Source of the DNA: an uncultured Rubrobacteraceae bacterium
Lineage (GTDB): Bacteria; Actinomycetota; Rubrobacteria; Rubrobacterales; Rubrobacteraceae
Assembly (NCBI GenBank): GCA_902806065.1
Contig: CADCVE010000027.1
Location: 52,225 to 116,224, forward strand
Length of the DNA: 64,000 bases
Direction of reading: 5' to 3'
Below, one piece after another: positions 11,160 to 19,551 of the stretch (positions are counted from its first letter, which is position 1; every line of letters begins with the position of its first letter). A program made the translations under genes and the position numbers. The notes under the pieces were generated by a model. It had not been told where the DNA came from, made no database searches, and saw only the letters and a program-made list of their open reading frames with translations.

Positions 11160-12215
11160 TTACGGTTTCTCTATTAGCAGCACGTACGGTTCGTCCCGAA
11201 GTGTCACGTAGACGTCCTCCTCACCCACGGCCACGCCGGACGGTTCGGCCTCTTCAAGGTCCTCTTGCGCCACGAGAGGTCCCAGTTCCACAGTCTCGAC
11301 GGTCTCCAAGGTCTCGGAGTCGAGCACCACCAACTCGTCATTCGTGACGGCGTAGAGACGTCCTTCGTCAATAGTTAGGTACTCAGCCGGGGCATCGAGA
11401 GTCGTTTCGGCTGTGGTGTTTAGCTCGCCGCTCTCGCCAGGCTCCACGACTGCCAGCCGTCCGGATTCGGTTTCGCCGACGTATGCTCTCTGCGGATCGG
11501 CTTCATCGACGGCGAGGGAGCCAGCCTGCAGGGGCAGCGCCCCTCGTAGTTCCGGCGGGCCGCCTGCGTATAGTGCGACACCCTCGGAGCCTGCCAGCCA
11601 GAACCCGTCTTCCCCGCTTGGTTCGATCAGTGCATCCTCCGACACTCCGACCTCCACTTCGGCGGCCACGTCACCTGCGTTCTCCAGGTCCACCATCGAC
11701 ACCGTTTGGCCGTCCTCGGAGAGGGCGTATAGAGTCTGGGAGCTGAGTCCCGTAGAGGTGCCTCCCAACGCGACCCTCGTGGGGGACTCGCCGGCGGCAA
11801 AGGTGCGCACCTCCAGCAGGCTGTCATTCTCAGCCACGGCGATCTGATCCCGCTCCGGCTTGGGCAGGTATATCTTGCCCGGTGTACGGCCTCGCTCCAG
11901 CGCCAGGTTCTCGCCCGCGGCGGCCTCGATCTGATCCGAGATAGTCACGGGGAAGTCCCGGGTCCCGTCGAAGCTCTGTCCAGTATCGAGCCGCACCAGC
12001 CGCTGCCCGTCTTCCTGCAGGGCGATGACCACCCCCTCCTCCTCCGACCACGCCGGATCCCGTAGGGGCACGTCCACCGAGGCCACGACTCCCCTCTCAG
12101 GAGGTCCCTGCTTCGCGGGTGCGTTGCCCACACCGCACCCGGCGAGGACCATAGCCAAGCCCATCGTCAGAACGGCCGTCTTCAAGGTTCTTTTCTTCTG
12201 TTCGGTTTCGTACAC
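11160..12215 (-). CDS. Beta-propeller-like lipoprotein
   Basis: A 351-aa secreted protein with signal peptide and lipobox (MVLAGCGVG). The body consists of repeated four-stranded units such as LYALSEDGQTVSMVDLENAG and LYAVTNDELVVLDSETLETV, the pattern of YVTN/40-residue seven-bladed propellers. The start is GTG 12215, with AGGAGA five bases upstream; longer in-frame extensions to 12341 are Arg-rich and have no ribosome site. It sits 32 bp upstream of the HtrA-like gene. A binding or scaffold role at the surface is likely; the ligand is unknown. Confidence 0.75.
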   Translation of the reverse strand: MYETEQKKRTLKTAVLTMGLAMVLAGCGVGNAPAKQGPPERGVVASVDVPLRDPAWSEEEGVVIALQEDGQRLVRLDTGQSFDGTRDFPVTISDQIEAAAGENLALERGRTPGKIYLPKPERDQIAVAENDSLLEVRTFAAGESPTRVALGGTSTGLSSQTLYALSEDGQTVSMVDLENAGDVAAEVEVGVSEDALIEPSGEDGFWLAGSEGVALYAGGPPELRGALPLQAGSLAVDEADPQRAYVGETESGRLAVVEPGESGELNTTAETTLDAPAEYLTIDEGRLYAVTNDELVVLDSETLETVETVELGPLVAQEDLEEAEPSGVAVGEEDVYVTLRDEPYVLLIEKP

Positions 12216-12372
12216 GTTTATCTCCTGATTTTTCTTCGGATTGCCGGTTGTCGGCCGTCTTCTTTGGTTGCGGTCTCCACGAGCCCTGCCCCGATTCGAA
12301 GCTCGCCGTAAATGCGGCTCCCGAAGAGCTACAGGAAGCATGCGGAGCCCCGCCGTTGCCTCTCTATTGTCT

Positions 12373-13008
12373 CTAGCCTCGGCTCTCCGCCTGGTCGTCG
12401 GGGTTCACGGTCTCGATGCGATTGAGCTCCTGAAGGATCGCACGTGTCTCGGCGGTGAGTTGCTCGATCTCCGGCAGATTCTCTTGCAGGGCGTTGGGGA
12501 GTACCTCGATATCACCACTCTCGAAGGCTTCGATGATGTTGTCGTAGCCGGAGACTCCCTGTACGTATGCCGCGATGAGCAGCTCGTGGACCGGCTCCAT
12601 ATCCTCGGGCGGCACGATCAGCCGTAGGGCCGCAAGGCCGTCGTCGACCTCCGCCCGGGCCTCCTCGATCGACTCGACTTCGATGCCAATGGTCAGCGTC
12701 CCTTCTTGCAGCTCGGCGCTCGGGTCGATAAACCTAAACAAGCCAAGGGCACTCTGCTCGACAATGGGACGCACGGTTTGCACGTAGTTCTCCACGTCCT
12801 CGCGCTCCGCGACGGTCTCGGGGATAGAGAGCTCGCGTCCGGCCGGACCATCTATGGCGAACCCGCCGATGACCACCTCGTCGTCCGCAGCCTGCGTAGA
12901 CGCCTCATCCTCGTTCTCCGATGTGTTGCCCTGTGTCTGGCCTCTGCCGCAGCCCGCGAGGGTCAACGCGAGGAGGACGGCCAGTGCCAGCATGTGTACT
13001 TGCTTCAT
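12373..13008 (-). CDS. Lipoprotein of unknown function
   Basis: A 211-aa acidic protein with a signal peptide and lipobox (LALTLAGCGRG) and a low-complexity, Glu/Asp-rich linker after the lipidated Cys. The rest is mostly helical (VENYVQTVRPIVEQSALG, EIEQLTAETRAILQELNRIE), with no domain I recognise. It lies among other envelope lipoproteins (11160, 9985). No function is assigned. Confidence 0.7.
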   Translation of the reverse strand: MKQVHMLALAVLLALTLAGCGRGQTQGNTSENEDEASTQAADDEVVIGGFAIDGPAGRELSIPETVAEREDVENYVQTVRPIVEQSALGLFRFIDPSAELQEGTLTIGIEVESIEEARAEVDDGLAALRLIVPPEDMEPVHELLIAAYVQGVSGYDNIIEAFESGDIEVLPNALQENLPEIEQLTAETRAILQELNRIETVNPDDQAESRG

Positions 13009-13035
13009 CGCGTCCTTTCTTTAGTAGGCAGTCTG

Positions 13036-13820
13036 CTAACGGTACAGCCAGCACGGGGGGCGGCCGTAGTGCTCGTGCAGCCGGATCTCGTACTCGTAGT
13101 CGATGGGCGCGTCCGGGTCCCATTCGGGGGCGGATTTGATCTCCAAGCTCTCCAGGTCCGTGTACACCTCTCTCCAGGTCCAACTAACCTCCGAGACCCA
13201 GCACGGGGAGGCCAGAACCTTCTTGCCGGGCAGCCAATTGCGCGTGTCGACGCCCAGGTACCGGATCACCCACTCCTCGTCGTCCACGACGAAGTCCTCC
13301 ACGTGCCCGACCTCCCCGTCGGCCGACCCGATACGGTACCCGGTGACCTCCTTTGTGCTTCTCAGGTGTGGGTCGCCCCGCTCCTCGAAGATTGGCTCCC
13401 CTTCTTCCGCCAGCCCTGTGGCCGGCTCGTGCATGCCTCCCGGGCAGGCTCCGGAGTATGTGGGAACGAGAGGAGGGGGTGCAGCTTCCCAGCCGATACC
13501 CCAGGACGGATTTATTCTGTGATACCCGTAGTAAGCGACCTCCTGCTGATCGGCGACCGGACGGTCTGCTTCGACGCCAGGGCTGTTCTTCACCTGCTTT
13601 CCGGTAAGGTTCGTTATAAGACACCCGCCTCCCTATCCAAGCACCCGATAAGCTCGGGCGAGGTCAGCACTCGACGGTTGGCTAACAAACCACAGGCCTT
13701 CACAACGAGGTAGCGAACCTTCCAACTCTCGTCATCGAAAAACAACGCCTCCACGTCTCCGACGTTCCCCTCAGCCGCGTAGACTGGGCAACGCTGTATA
13801 TCCTTCGCACTCCGTAACAT
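13036..13820 (-). pseudogene. Two-domain PRC-barrel protein, split by frameshift
   Basis: ATG 13820 (ribosome site AAGGAGAG) opens the first PRC-barrel domain, MLRSAKDIQRCPVYAAEGNV to CLDREAGVL, which then meets TAA at 13614. The second half continues at once in another frame (LITNLTGKQVKNSPGVEAD), runs through a Pro/Gly linker and a second PRC-barrel (HLRSTKEVTGYRIGSADGEV, DTRNWLPGKKVL) and ends at 13036. Adding one C in GTCTTATAACG (about 13616-13625) restores a single protein of about 260 aa. PRC-barrel proteins of this two-domain type are usually stress- or RNA-associated; the function here is unknown. One base separates an intact from a broken gene, so a sequencing error is possible. Confidence 0.7.
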
Positions 13821-13935
13821 ATTTGCTCTCCTTCTAACTAGTAGGACCAAGTTGCGGCTCATCTCAACCTGTGCGGGACGTTCTCGCACAGCCCCAATGC
13901 GCACGAGAACCCCGGGGCCTGACGCCAGATGCACT

Positions 13936-14421
13936 TCACGGCCGGGTGATGGGCTCCCCGAGTTTCCCGCCGACGAAGCCGCCGAAGAGGTTGACGAGAA
14001 ACAGGATCGAACCGGCCACCCACGCGGCGCCGATAGGACCAAAGGCCACGGGCGGCACGGCCACACCCTCCGCGAACACGATCCCAAAGAAGGCGAGGAT
14101 AATCGCCAGGATGACCCCAGCGATCAGGCCAAAGACCGCCGTCAATGCTCCGTGCCTGCCACCCGCGTACCGAGCCGTCCTGGCGGCGACGTAGCCTCCT
14201 ACGAGGTACGAGAGAAAGCCCGAAACCAGAGAGACGACCACCACCGCGGCCGTGAACACCCCACGCTCGACCTGAGGCTCGGCGATTAGCCCGTACATCT
14301 GCCTCAAGATGGTGCTGACCACGATTCCGGTCAGCACCGCCAGCACCCATCCAAAGGCCACCGCGCCCCACCGAATGCTGCGCTTGAAGCCGCTAGTGGC
14401 GCCTACCGTCTCGTCGCTCAT
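13936..14421 (-). CDS. Small membrane protein (TIGR04086-like)
   Basis: A 161-aa protein with about five membrane helices separated by glycine-rich turns (SGFLSYLVGGYVAARTARY, ILFLVNLFGGFVGGKLGEP). The GGYVAAR...GGRHGAL signature recurs in the protein at 58175 (GGYTAGRMASRQGARHGL), so the two are paralogs. The ribosome site GAAGGAAAGG precedes ATG 14421. Pho-box-like repeats lie 55-110 bp upstream. Function unknown; it resembles uncharacterised YrzE/TIGR04086-type membrane proteins. Confidence 0.7.
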   Translation of the reverse strand: MSDETVGATSGFKRSIRWGAVAFGWVLAVLTGIVVSTILRQMYGLIAEPQVERGVFTAAVVVVSLVSGFLSYLVGGYVAARTARYAGGRHGALTAVFGLIAGVILAIILAFFGIVFAEGVAVPPVAFGPIGAAWVAGSILFLVNLFGGFVGGKLGEPITRP

Positions 14422-14476
14422 CGAGAAACCTTTCCTTCTCTAGCCACTGAATTCCTGGAACCATTGTTTCTCCGTG

Positions 14477-14528
14477 CCGTTAAGCTCACGAGAGACACCG
14501 TTAGCTCCCGGCAAAGGCCACGTTAAGG
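14477..14528 (-). promoter_or_regulatory. Array of 11-bp-spaced TTAACG boxes
   Basis: Read on the minus strand, CTTAACG (from 14528), GCTAACGG (from about 14505) and CTTAACGG (from 14484) recur 21-22 bp apart, two helical turns, with weaker boxes half-way between them. They point toward the small membrane protein gene that starts at 14421. The repeats resemble those at 5946, 14664 and 17171 and are a candidate binding array for a PhoB/PhoP-type regulator, possibly the one encoded at 16442. Confidence 0.45.
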
Positions 14529-14663
14529 CGCCTTTACACAACAATGGGATTGCCCTGCGAGCGCCGTCGGCGTCTCGCCTCCTTCGTCACGCTTGCATCG
14601 TCAGCCCGGACTGTTGCCGGGGATCTTTTGAGTCTCGCAGAGGCCGGTTGGACATCCGCAAGG

Positions 14664-14697
14664 ATTGCAAGGAAACCGTAAAGGTTCGGTTAACGTG
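14664..14697 (-). promoter_or_regulatory. Pho-box-like repeats upstream of kinase
   Basis: On the minus strand, GTTAACCG begins at 14694, CTTTACG at 14683 and CCTTGCA at 14672, each 11 bp apart. GTTAACCG-N3-CTTTACG matches the boxes at 5968-5985 exactly in both half-sites. The third box and its flank also match the 17182-17200 site (TTACGGTT-C-CCTTGCA). They lie immediately upstream of the -35 position of the kinase promoter, as expected for an autoregulated PhoB-class system. Confidence 0.5.
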
Positions 14698-14721
14698 GCC
14701 CAGTCGGGCAGCGCGGTTGGT

Positions 14722-14727
14722 TAGAAT
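14722..14727 (+). promoter_or_regulatory. -10 element TAGAAT, leaderless kinase transcript
   Basis: TAGAAT ends six bases before the ATG at 14734, so transcription would start at or next to the start codon. No ribosome site precedes the ATG. No -35 hexamer is evident 17 bp upstream, which fits an activator-dependent promoter served by the boxes at 14664-14697. Leaderless mRNAs are common in actinobacteria. Confidence 0.45.
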
Positions 14728-14733
14728 CTGCTT

Positions 14734-16464
14734 ATGCGTTTCAGGTTCCGGGTTTGGATGCCGCTGCTGGCGGTCTTGCTGGTGCTGCTATCGATCGTGA
14801 CGGTGCTCCTCTACGCGGTCCCGGCGACCAACTCCCGGCTCGGTGAGTACATCGAAGATCGGGCTCTGTCCCGGGCCGTAGCGGCGGCGAATGCCGCGGC
14901 GTCTGTAGAGGGAGACGAGGAGCTACAGCGCGAGTTGGACCTGGCCGCCGAGACGGGAGGAGGAGAGGTGCTGCTTGTCGACCAGCAAGGCAACGTTACG
15001 AAGACAGCCGGCGAGCGCCTGATCTCCCCCCCACCGGAGAGTGTCCTTCAGAACGCTGCAAACGGGGAGCGGATGAACGACATCGTCGGCGAACAGAGGG
15101 TGGCCGTCGTCCCGCTGATCCGGGGAGGAAACTTCGAAGGAGGGGTCGTCTTCGCCCCCGACGAAAGCGAGCGCACGACAAACCGGATCTTCTTGCGTAG
15201 TGGCATAGAAGCCGTGGCAGTGGCCGGGGTACTGGGCGGGGGGCTTGCGCTCCTCCTCGCTACCCTACTGAGCCGGCGGGTCGAGTGGCTCATCGTCGGG
15301 GCCCGAGAGATCGAACGGGGCAGGCTCTCCCACCGGATCGAACCCGGCTTCAACGACGAGCTCGCCGAGCTTGCCCGGACCTTCAACTCCATGGCCGAGA
15401 AGCTCCAGGGCTCCTTCGAGAAGCTCAAAGAGAGCGGCGCGACCCTCAACGTGATCCTGAACAACCTGGGCGAGGGCGTGCTCGCGACGGATCTTTCGGG
15501 GAACATCATGTTCATCAACCTCGCCGCCCGCTCCATGCTGGGTCTCGGCAGCGAGGGACCGTTCGAGAGGCCGCCGAACCCCTGGAAGGATTTCGACCTG
15601 CCGGAGGCGGTAGCCCGCTGTGCGAAAGAGAGAGAATGCCCCGAGATCCGGGTAAGCGACGGGGAGAGCTTTCTCCAGGTCAAGCTGGAGCGTTTGGACA
15701 AGTTCGACGATCACAAGGGCGGGGTCCTCGTGGTGATCCGGGACCTCTCCGAAGGGCGGCGGCTGGAGGCGAACCAACAGCGCTTCCTGGCGAACGCCGC
15801 ACATGAGCTCAAGACCCCAATCACCACGATAGTGGGCGCTTCGGAGCTGTTGCTCACCGAGAGTGAGGACGACCCGGAGACAAGGCGCCGCCTCTCGGAT
15901 TACATCTACTCGGAGGCCCGTCGTATGCAACGGCTCTCGGAGACGCTCCTGCGTTTGGCCAGGACGGGCGCGGACCTGCGGTACCCTGATATTGAGGTTT
16001 TGAACCTAGACGATGCTGCACGGGAGGCCGCCGAGCGAATGAAGCCGCTCGCGGAGAGCGCGGGGCTTACCCTGCGAGTGGAGGGGCGGGGCGGATGCGT
16101 CTGGGCGGACCACGAGTGGCTCGAGCAGTCGCTCCTCGTCGTATTGGGCAACGCCGTCCGACACTCCGAGCGCGGGGGCGAGATCGGAATACACGTGGAG
16201 GGCGCCACTGTTAGAGTAGAAGATGAGGGGAGCGGTATTAGCAGGTCCGACCTTCCCCACGTCTTCGAGCGCTTCTACCGGGGTAAGGGAGATCTTGAGA
16301 AAGTGGGCGCCTCCGAGGGCTTCGGGTTGGGGCTGGCCATCTGCAAGGATCTGGTGGAGAGAATGGGCGGGAGGATCTCCCTGGATTCCGAGGAAGGTGT
16401 GGGTACGAGGGTAGAGATCGAGCTGCCGGAGGTGGGTGAGGATGCCGAAGATACTGATAGTTGA
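14734..16464 (+). CDS. Sensor histidine kinase (PhoR-like)
   Basis: A 576-aa transmembrane kinase. TM1 is about residues 8-28, an extracytoplasmic sensor of about 125 residues follows, TM2 is about 157-180, then HAMP (about 180-232), PAS (about 236-340), HisKA with phospho-acceptor His357 in NAAHELKTP, and HATPase_c from about 455 with the N box (VVLGNAVRHSERG), G1 (VEDEGSGI), F box (FERFYRG) and G2 (GFGLGLAI). This HAMP-PAS-HisKA-HATPase order is that of PhoR/WalK-type kinases. It overlaps the regulator gene by 23 bp. The stimulus is unknown. Confidence 0.93.
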   Translation: MRFRFRVWMPLLAVLLVLLSIVTVLLYAVPATNSRLGEYIEDRALSRAVAAANAAASVEGDEELQRELDLAAETGGGEVLLVDQQGNVTKTAGERLISPPPESVLQNAANGERMNDIVGEQRVAVVPLIRGGNFEGGVVFAPDESERTTNRIFLRSGIEAVAVAGVLGGGLALLLATLLSRRVEWLIVGAREIERGRLSHRIEPGFNDELAELARTFNSMAEKLQGSFEKLKESGATLNVILNNLGEGVLATDLSGNIMFINLAARSMLGLGSEGPFERPPNPWKDFDLPEAVARCAKERECPEIRVSDGESFLQVKLERLDKFDDHKGGVLVVIRDLSEGRRLEANQQRFLANAAHELKTPITTIVGASELLLTESEDDPETRRRLSDYIYSEARRMQRLSETLLRLARTGADLRYPDIEVLNLDDAAREAAERMKPLAESAGLTLRVEGRGGCVWADHEWLEQSLLVVLGNAVRHSERGGEIGIHVEGATVRVEDEGSGISRSDLPHVFERFYRGKGDLEKVGASEGFGLGLAICKDLVERMGGRISLDSEEGVGTRVEIELPEVGEDAEDTDS

Positions 16465-17149
16465 GGACGATCCAGCGGTAAGGGGAGTGGTGGAGATCGC
16501 CCTCAACCGCGAGGGTATGACGACGCTGACAGCCGGGGACGGAGAAGAAGCTCTAAGACGACTCAACTCTTCGGACGGGACCGTCGACCTCGTCATCCTG
16601 GACGTGATGCTACCGGGGATGGACGGCGTGAGCGTGTGCCGGGAGATCCGGGCGGGCGGCGAGAGCAGCGACGTGCCGATCATTATGCTCACCGCTCGCG
16701 ATGATGAGACGAGCGTGGTGGTGGGTCTCGAGGTGGGGGCGGATGATTACATCACCAAGCCCTTCTCCCCGCGCCAGCTAGTTAGCCGCGTCCGGGCGCT
16801 TCTCAGGCGGCGGCGCCTGGACGCGACCGTTGCCTCCGGTGAGCCCCGGAAGATAGAGTTCCCGGGTCTGGAGATAGACCTCCTCAGGCGGCAGGTCCGC
16901 GCGTGGGGGACGCTTGTCGAGCTGACTGCCAAAGAGTACGAAATTCTAGTATTACTTGCCGCGCACCCGGGAAGAGTTTACGACCGCGAGCAGATCATGC
17001 GCCACCTCTGGAACGGTGACTTCTTCGGCGAGGCCCGCGCCGCCGACGTCCACGTCCAACACATCCGCAAAAAGATAGAGAACGACCCGAAGAACCCGCG
17101 CTACGTCCAGACCGTTCGTGGCATGGGCTACAGGTTCGCGGAACTGTAA
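16442..17149 (+). CDS. OmpR/PhoB-family response regulator
   Basis: A 235-aa two-domain regulator. The receiver domain has the acidic pocket (VEDD), phospho-acceptor Asp54 in VILDVMLPG and Lys in YITKPFSP. The C-terminal winged helix (about residues 135-232) carries ELTAKEYEILVLLAAHPGRV and the recognition-helix region ADVHVQHIRKKIEND. ATG 16442 is preferred, with GGAGGTGGG upstream; GTG 16436 is the alternative. It is cognate to the overlapping kinase and probably binds the 11-bp repeats near both ends of its own operon (inference). Confidence 0.93.
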   Translation: MPKILIVEDDPAVRGVVEIALNREGMTTLTAGDGEEALRRLNSSDGTVDLVILDVMLPGMDGVSVCREIRAGGESSDVPIIMLTARDDETSVVVGLEVGADDYITKPFSPRQLVSRVRALLRRRRLDATVASGEPRKIEFPGLEIDLLRRQVRAWGTLVELTAKEYEILVLLAAHPGRVYDREQIMRHLWNGDFFGEARAADVHVQHIRKKIENDPKNPRYVQTVRGMGYRFAEL

Positions 17150-17170
17150 ACGCTCCCGTGGATCGCGAAC

Positions 17171-17200
17171 CGTTAAGAAGTCTTACGGTTCCCTTGCAGT
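17171..17200 (+). promoter_or_regulatory. Pho-box-like repeats between regulator and AI-2E genes
   Basis: CGTTAAG (17171), CTTACGG (17182) and CTTGCAG (17193) are spaced 11 bp apart. The stretch TTACGGTTCCCTTGCAGTC differs by two substitutions from the minus-strand sequence at the kinase promoter site (14664-14683). The first two boxes also form an imperfect hairpin (GAACCG to CGGTTC), but no T-run follows, so it does not look like a terminator. It may place the downstream permeases in the same regulon. Confidence 0.45.
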
Positions 17201-17339
17201 CTCTTGATCTTGGCCAGCCGGGCATTACATCCGTGGTGCAAGAATAAGGACCGTCACCCGGACAGAGCGAAGGGAAGGTACGCGTGCGCTCAAATAGAGG
17301 TTCCCGGACAGCCCGAAGAGAAGCTACGAAACCGGGCTC

Positions 17340-18387
17340 TTGAGGGTTACCCTGACGAACCGGGGCCTCTTGCAAGCGGTGCTCCTGGCCTTCGCGCCGC
17401 TCCTCGTCTACCAGTTCCTGGCGGCTGTGGTCGCGACGGTCTTGCTGCTTGCGGCCGGGCTGCTCCTGGCAGTGGCGCTCTCGGCTCCGGTCGAGTTGCT
17501 CCACAGGCACAAGGTGCCGCGTCTGGCGACCGTAGCCCTTATAGTCCTCGTTATTCTTGCCGTCTTGGGGCTGGGCGGGTCCCTGCTGTTACCGGTGCTC
17601 GCGGAGCAGATCTCGCAACTGGCCTCGTACCTACCCGATGCGCTCTCGCAGCTCGTCGAGCGGCTCAGCAACCTGGCGAGCCGCCTGGGGATTCAGACCG
17701 GTGGCGGCAGCATCTCGCCCTCTACCCTGGCGAGCATCGGCAGGCGGGAGCTCGGCGGGGTTTTAGGTATCTTTAGCGGTTTCGCATCGTTCTTGTCCGG
17801 CCTGGTAGTTATCCTCTTCGTCCCACTCTACCTGGCGGCGATGCCCGAACCTGTCGAACGGTGGGTCGTGAGGCTCTTCCCGCCCCGGCGCCGGGAGAAG
17901 GCCCGAAAGGTCCTCCGCGAGTCCCGCGAGAGCTTGCTGGGGTGGCTCGGGGGGCGTCTGTTCTCCATGCTCGTCGTCGGCGTGCTCTCGACCATCGCCC
18001 TGTACGTGATCGGCATCCCCGGGGCGCTGTTTTTTGAAGATCTTCTGGGGGCTCGTCGCGTTCGTCCCGATCATAGGCTCCGTGGCCGGAGCCGTCCCGC
18101 CGCTCGTGCTCGTGTTCGCAGGGGACTCGCTGGACGTTCTGTGGATCCTTCTGGAATACGTGGCGATACAGCAAATCGAGAGCAACCTCCTTACACCCCT
18201 GGTCACGCAACGAGCCGTCTCACTTCACCCGGTGGTCTTTATCGCCTCCGTCACCGTCGCGGGCGCCGCCTTCGGCGTCCTCGGCGCGCTGCTAGCGGTC
18301 CCGACCACCGTGGTAGCCGGGGTCCTGGTCGACGAGCTGTGGTTCCGGCGCCTGGAAGGGAAGGAAACTTCCGGATCTTCGCAATGA
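17340..18387 (+). pseudogene. AI-2E family transporter, frameshifted at T6 run
   Basis: A permease of the AI-2E/PerM (DUF20) family, about 350 aa, from TTG 17340. Translation runs normally to GIPGALF and then at a run of six T (about 18030-18035) goes out of frame (FEDLLGARR). With one T fewer it continues LKIFWGLVAFVPIIG, the expected family motif, down to the stop at 18385-18387. The paralog at 18429 reads GIPGALFLGILAGLLGFVP at the same point, which fixes the site of the shift. Either a sequencing indel in the homopolymer, a true mutation or +1 recoding could explain it. Eight TM helices would be present in the restored protein. Confidence 0.75.
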
Positions 18388-18428
18388 CGCAGGCTCGGCT
18401 GGGCCTGCGGCGGGGTAAGCTCTAGCTT

Positions 18429-19499
18429 ATGAACGGACCCGTTACCAATCGCGGTCTCTTGCGCGCGGCGCTGGTGCTGGCGCTCGCGCTCTTCGGCTTG
18501 TTCATGATCTGGCAATTCGTCTCTGGAATCGCTACGGCCGTGCTCGTGTTCTTATCGGGACTGCTACTGGCGGTGGCCTTGTCGGGGCCGGTCGAGGCGC
18601 TTCACCGGCGCAAGGTTCCCCGGGCCGTGGCCTCTGCGGCGATCGTGCTGGGCGTCCTGGTCACACTCGGCCTCGGCGCCTACCTGTTCTTGCCCGTGCT
18701 GGCCGAACAGATCTGGCAACTGGTCTCCGCCCTGCCATACGCGCTATCCCGCCTCGGCGACCTCTCGGAGTGGCTCGCGGAGAGGACCGGACTACCGATC
18801 GGCGGCGGGGGTGGGCCTTCTTTCTCCACCCTGGCTTCCTTCGGACGCCGGGTTCTGGGCGGGACTTTGGGGCTCTTCGATAGCCTGACGGCGCTCGTCT
18901 TCGGCCTGGTGGTCGCCATCCTGGTACCCCTGTACCTCACGGCGAGCCCGGAGCCCGTAGTGATCTGGGCCTTGAGGCTCTTCCCACCCGGCCGTAGATC
19001 ACGGGTGCGCGAAGTGCTCTCGAAGGTGCGCCTCAGCCTACTTGATTGGCTCAAAGCGCGTTCGGTCTCCATGGTCGTCGTAGGGGTCCTGTGGACCGTC
19101 GCCCTCTACGCCCTGGGCATACCCGGCGCGCTGTTTCTGGGGATCCTCGCCGGGTTGCTGGGGTTCGTGCCCTACATCGGGCCCATAATCTCCGTCATCC
19201 CGCCGGTCGTGCTGGCGCTCGCCGGGAATCCGGCGAACGTCTTGTGGGTCTTGCTCTCTTACTTGGGCATCCAGCAGGTGGAAGGCTACCTCCTGAAGCC
19301 CCTGGTGGAGGGGAGGTTCACCTCGCTACACCCGGCGGTCGTCGTGGTCTCCGTCTCGCTTACAGGCGCGGCCTTTGGCTTCCTGGGTACGCTCCTGGCG
19401 GTCCCGGCGATCGTCGTGGCCAAGGTCCTTATAGAGGAGTTGTGGTTCCAGCGCATGGAGGACGAACCCGAAGCCTTGAAGGAAGCCTGCCAGCGATGA
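18429..19499 (+). CDS. AI-2E family transporter
   Basis: A 356-aa membrane protein with about eight helices. The family region GIPGALFLGILAGLLGFVPY and the later PPVVLALAGNPANVLWVLL and GFLGTLLAVPAIVVAKVLIE are characteristic of AI-2E/PerM proteins. It is a tandem paralog of the preceding gene. The family includes the E. coli TqsA exporter of autoinducer-2, but many members have other or unknown substrates (Na+/H+ exchange, lipids), so signal export should not be assumed. A terminator overlaps its stop codon. Confidence 0.85.
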   Translation: MNGPVTNRGLLRAALVLALALFGLFMIWQFVSGIATAVLVFLSGLLLAVALSGPVEALHRRKVPRAVASAAIVLGVLVTLGLGAYLFLPVLAEQIWQLVSALPYALSRLGDLSEWLAERTGLPIGGGGGPSFSTLASFGRRVLGGTLGLFDSLTALVFGLVVAILVPLYLTASPEPVVIWALRLFPPGRRSRVREVLSKVRLSLLDWLKARSVSMVVVGVLWTVALYALGIPGALFLGILAGLLGFVPYIGPIISVIPPVVLALAGNPANVLWVLLSYLGIQQVEGYLLKPLVEGRFTSLHPAVVVVSVSLTGAAFGFLGTLLAVPAIVVAKVLIEELWFQRMEDEPEALKEACQR

Positions 19500-19520
19500 C
19501 CGCAGGCCGGCTTTTTCTTT
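19485..19520 (+). terminator. Rho-independent terminator after AI-2E genes
   Basis: GCCTGC (19485-19490) pairs with GCAGGC (19502-19507), flanked by AAG/CTT complementarity and followed by CTTTTTCTTTG. The stem begins inside the last codons of the AI-2E gene. It ends rightward transcription before the convergent glmS. Confidence 0.75.
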
Positions 19521-19551
19521 GTTTACACTACCGTAGGTGGGAGGCAATCAG

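Noticed and set aside
12706..13713. 335-codon plus-strand frame across lipoprotein and PRC-barrel genes
   Set aside because: Antisense to two recognisable proteins; composition follows from the high GC.
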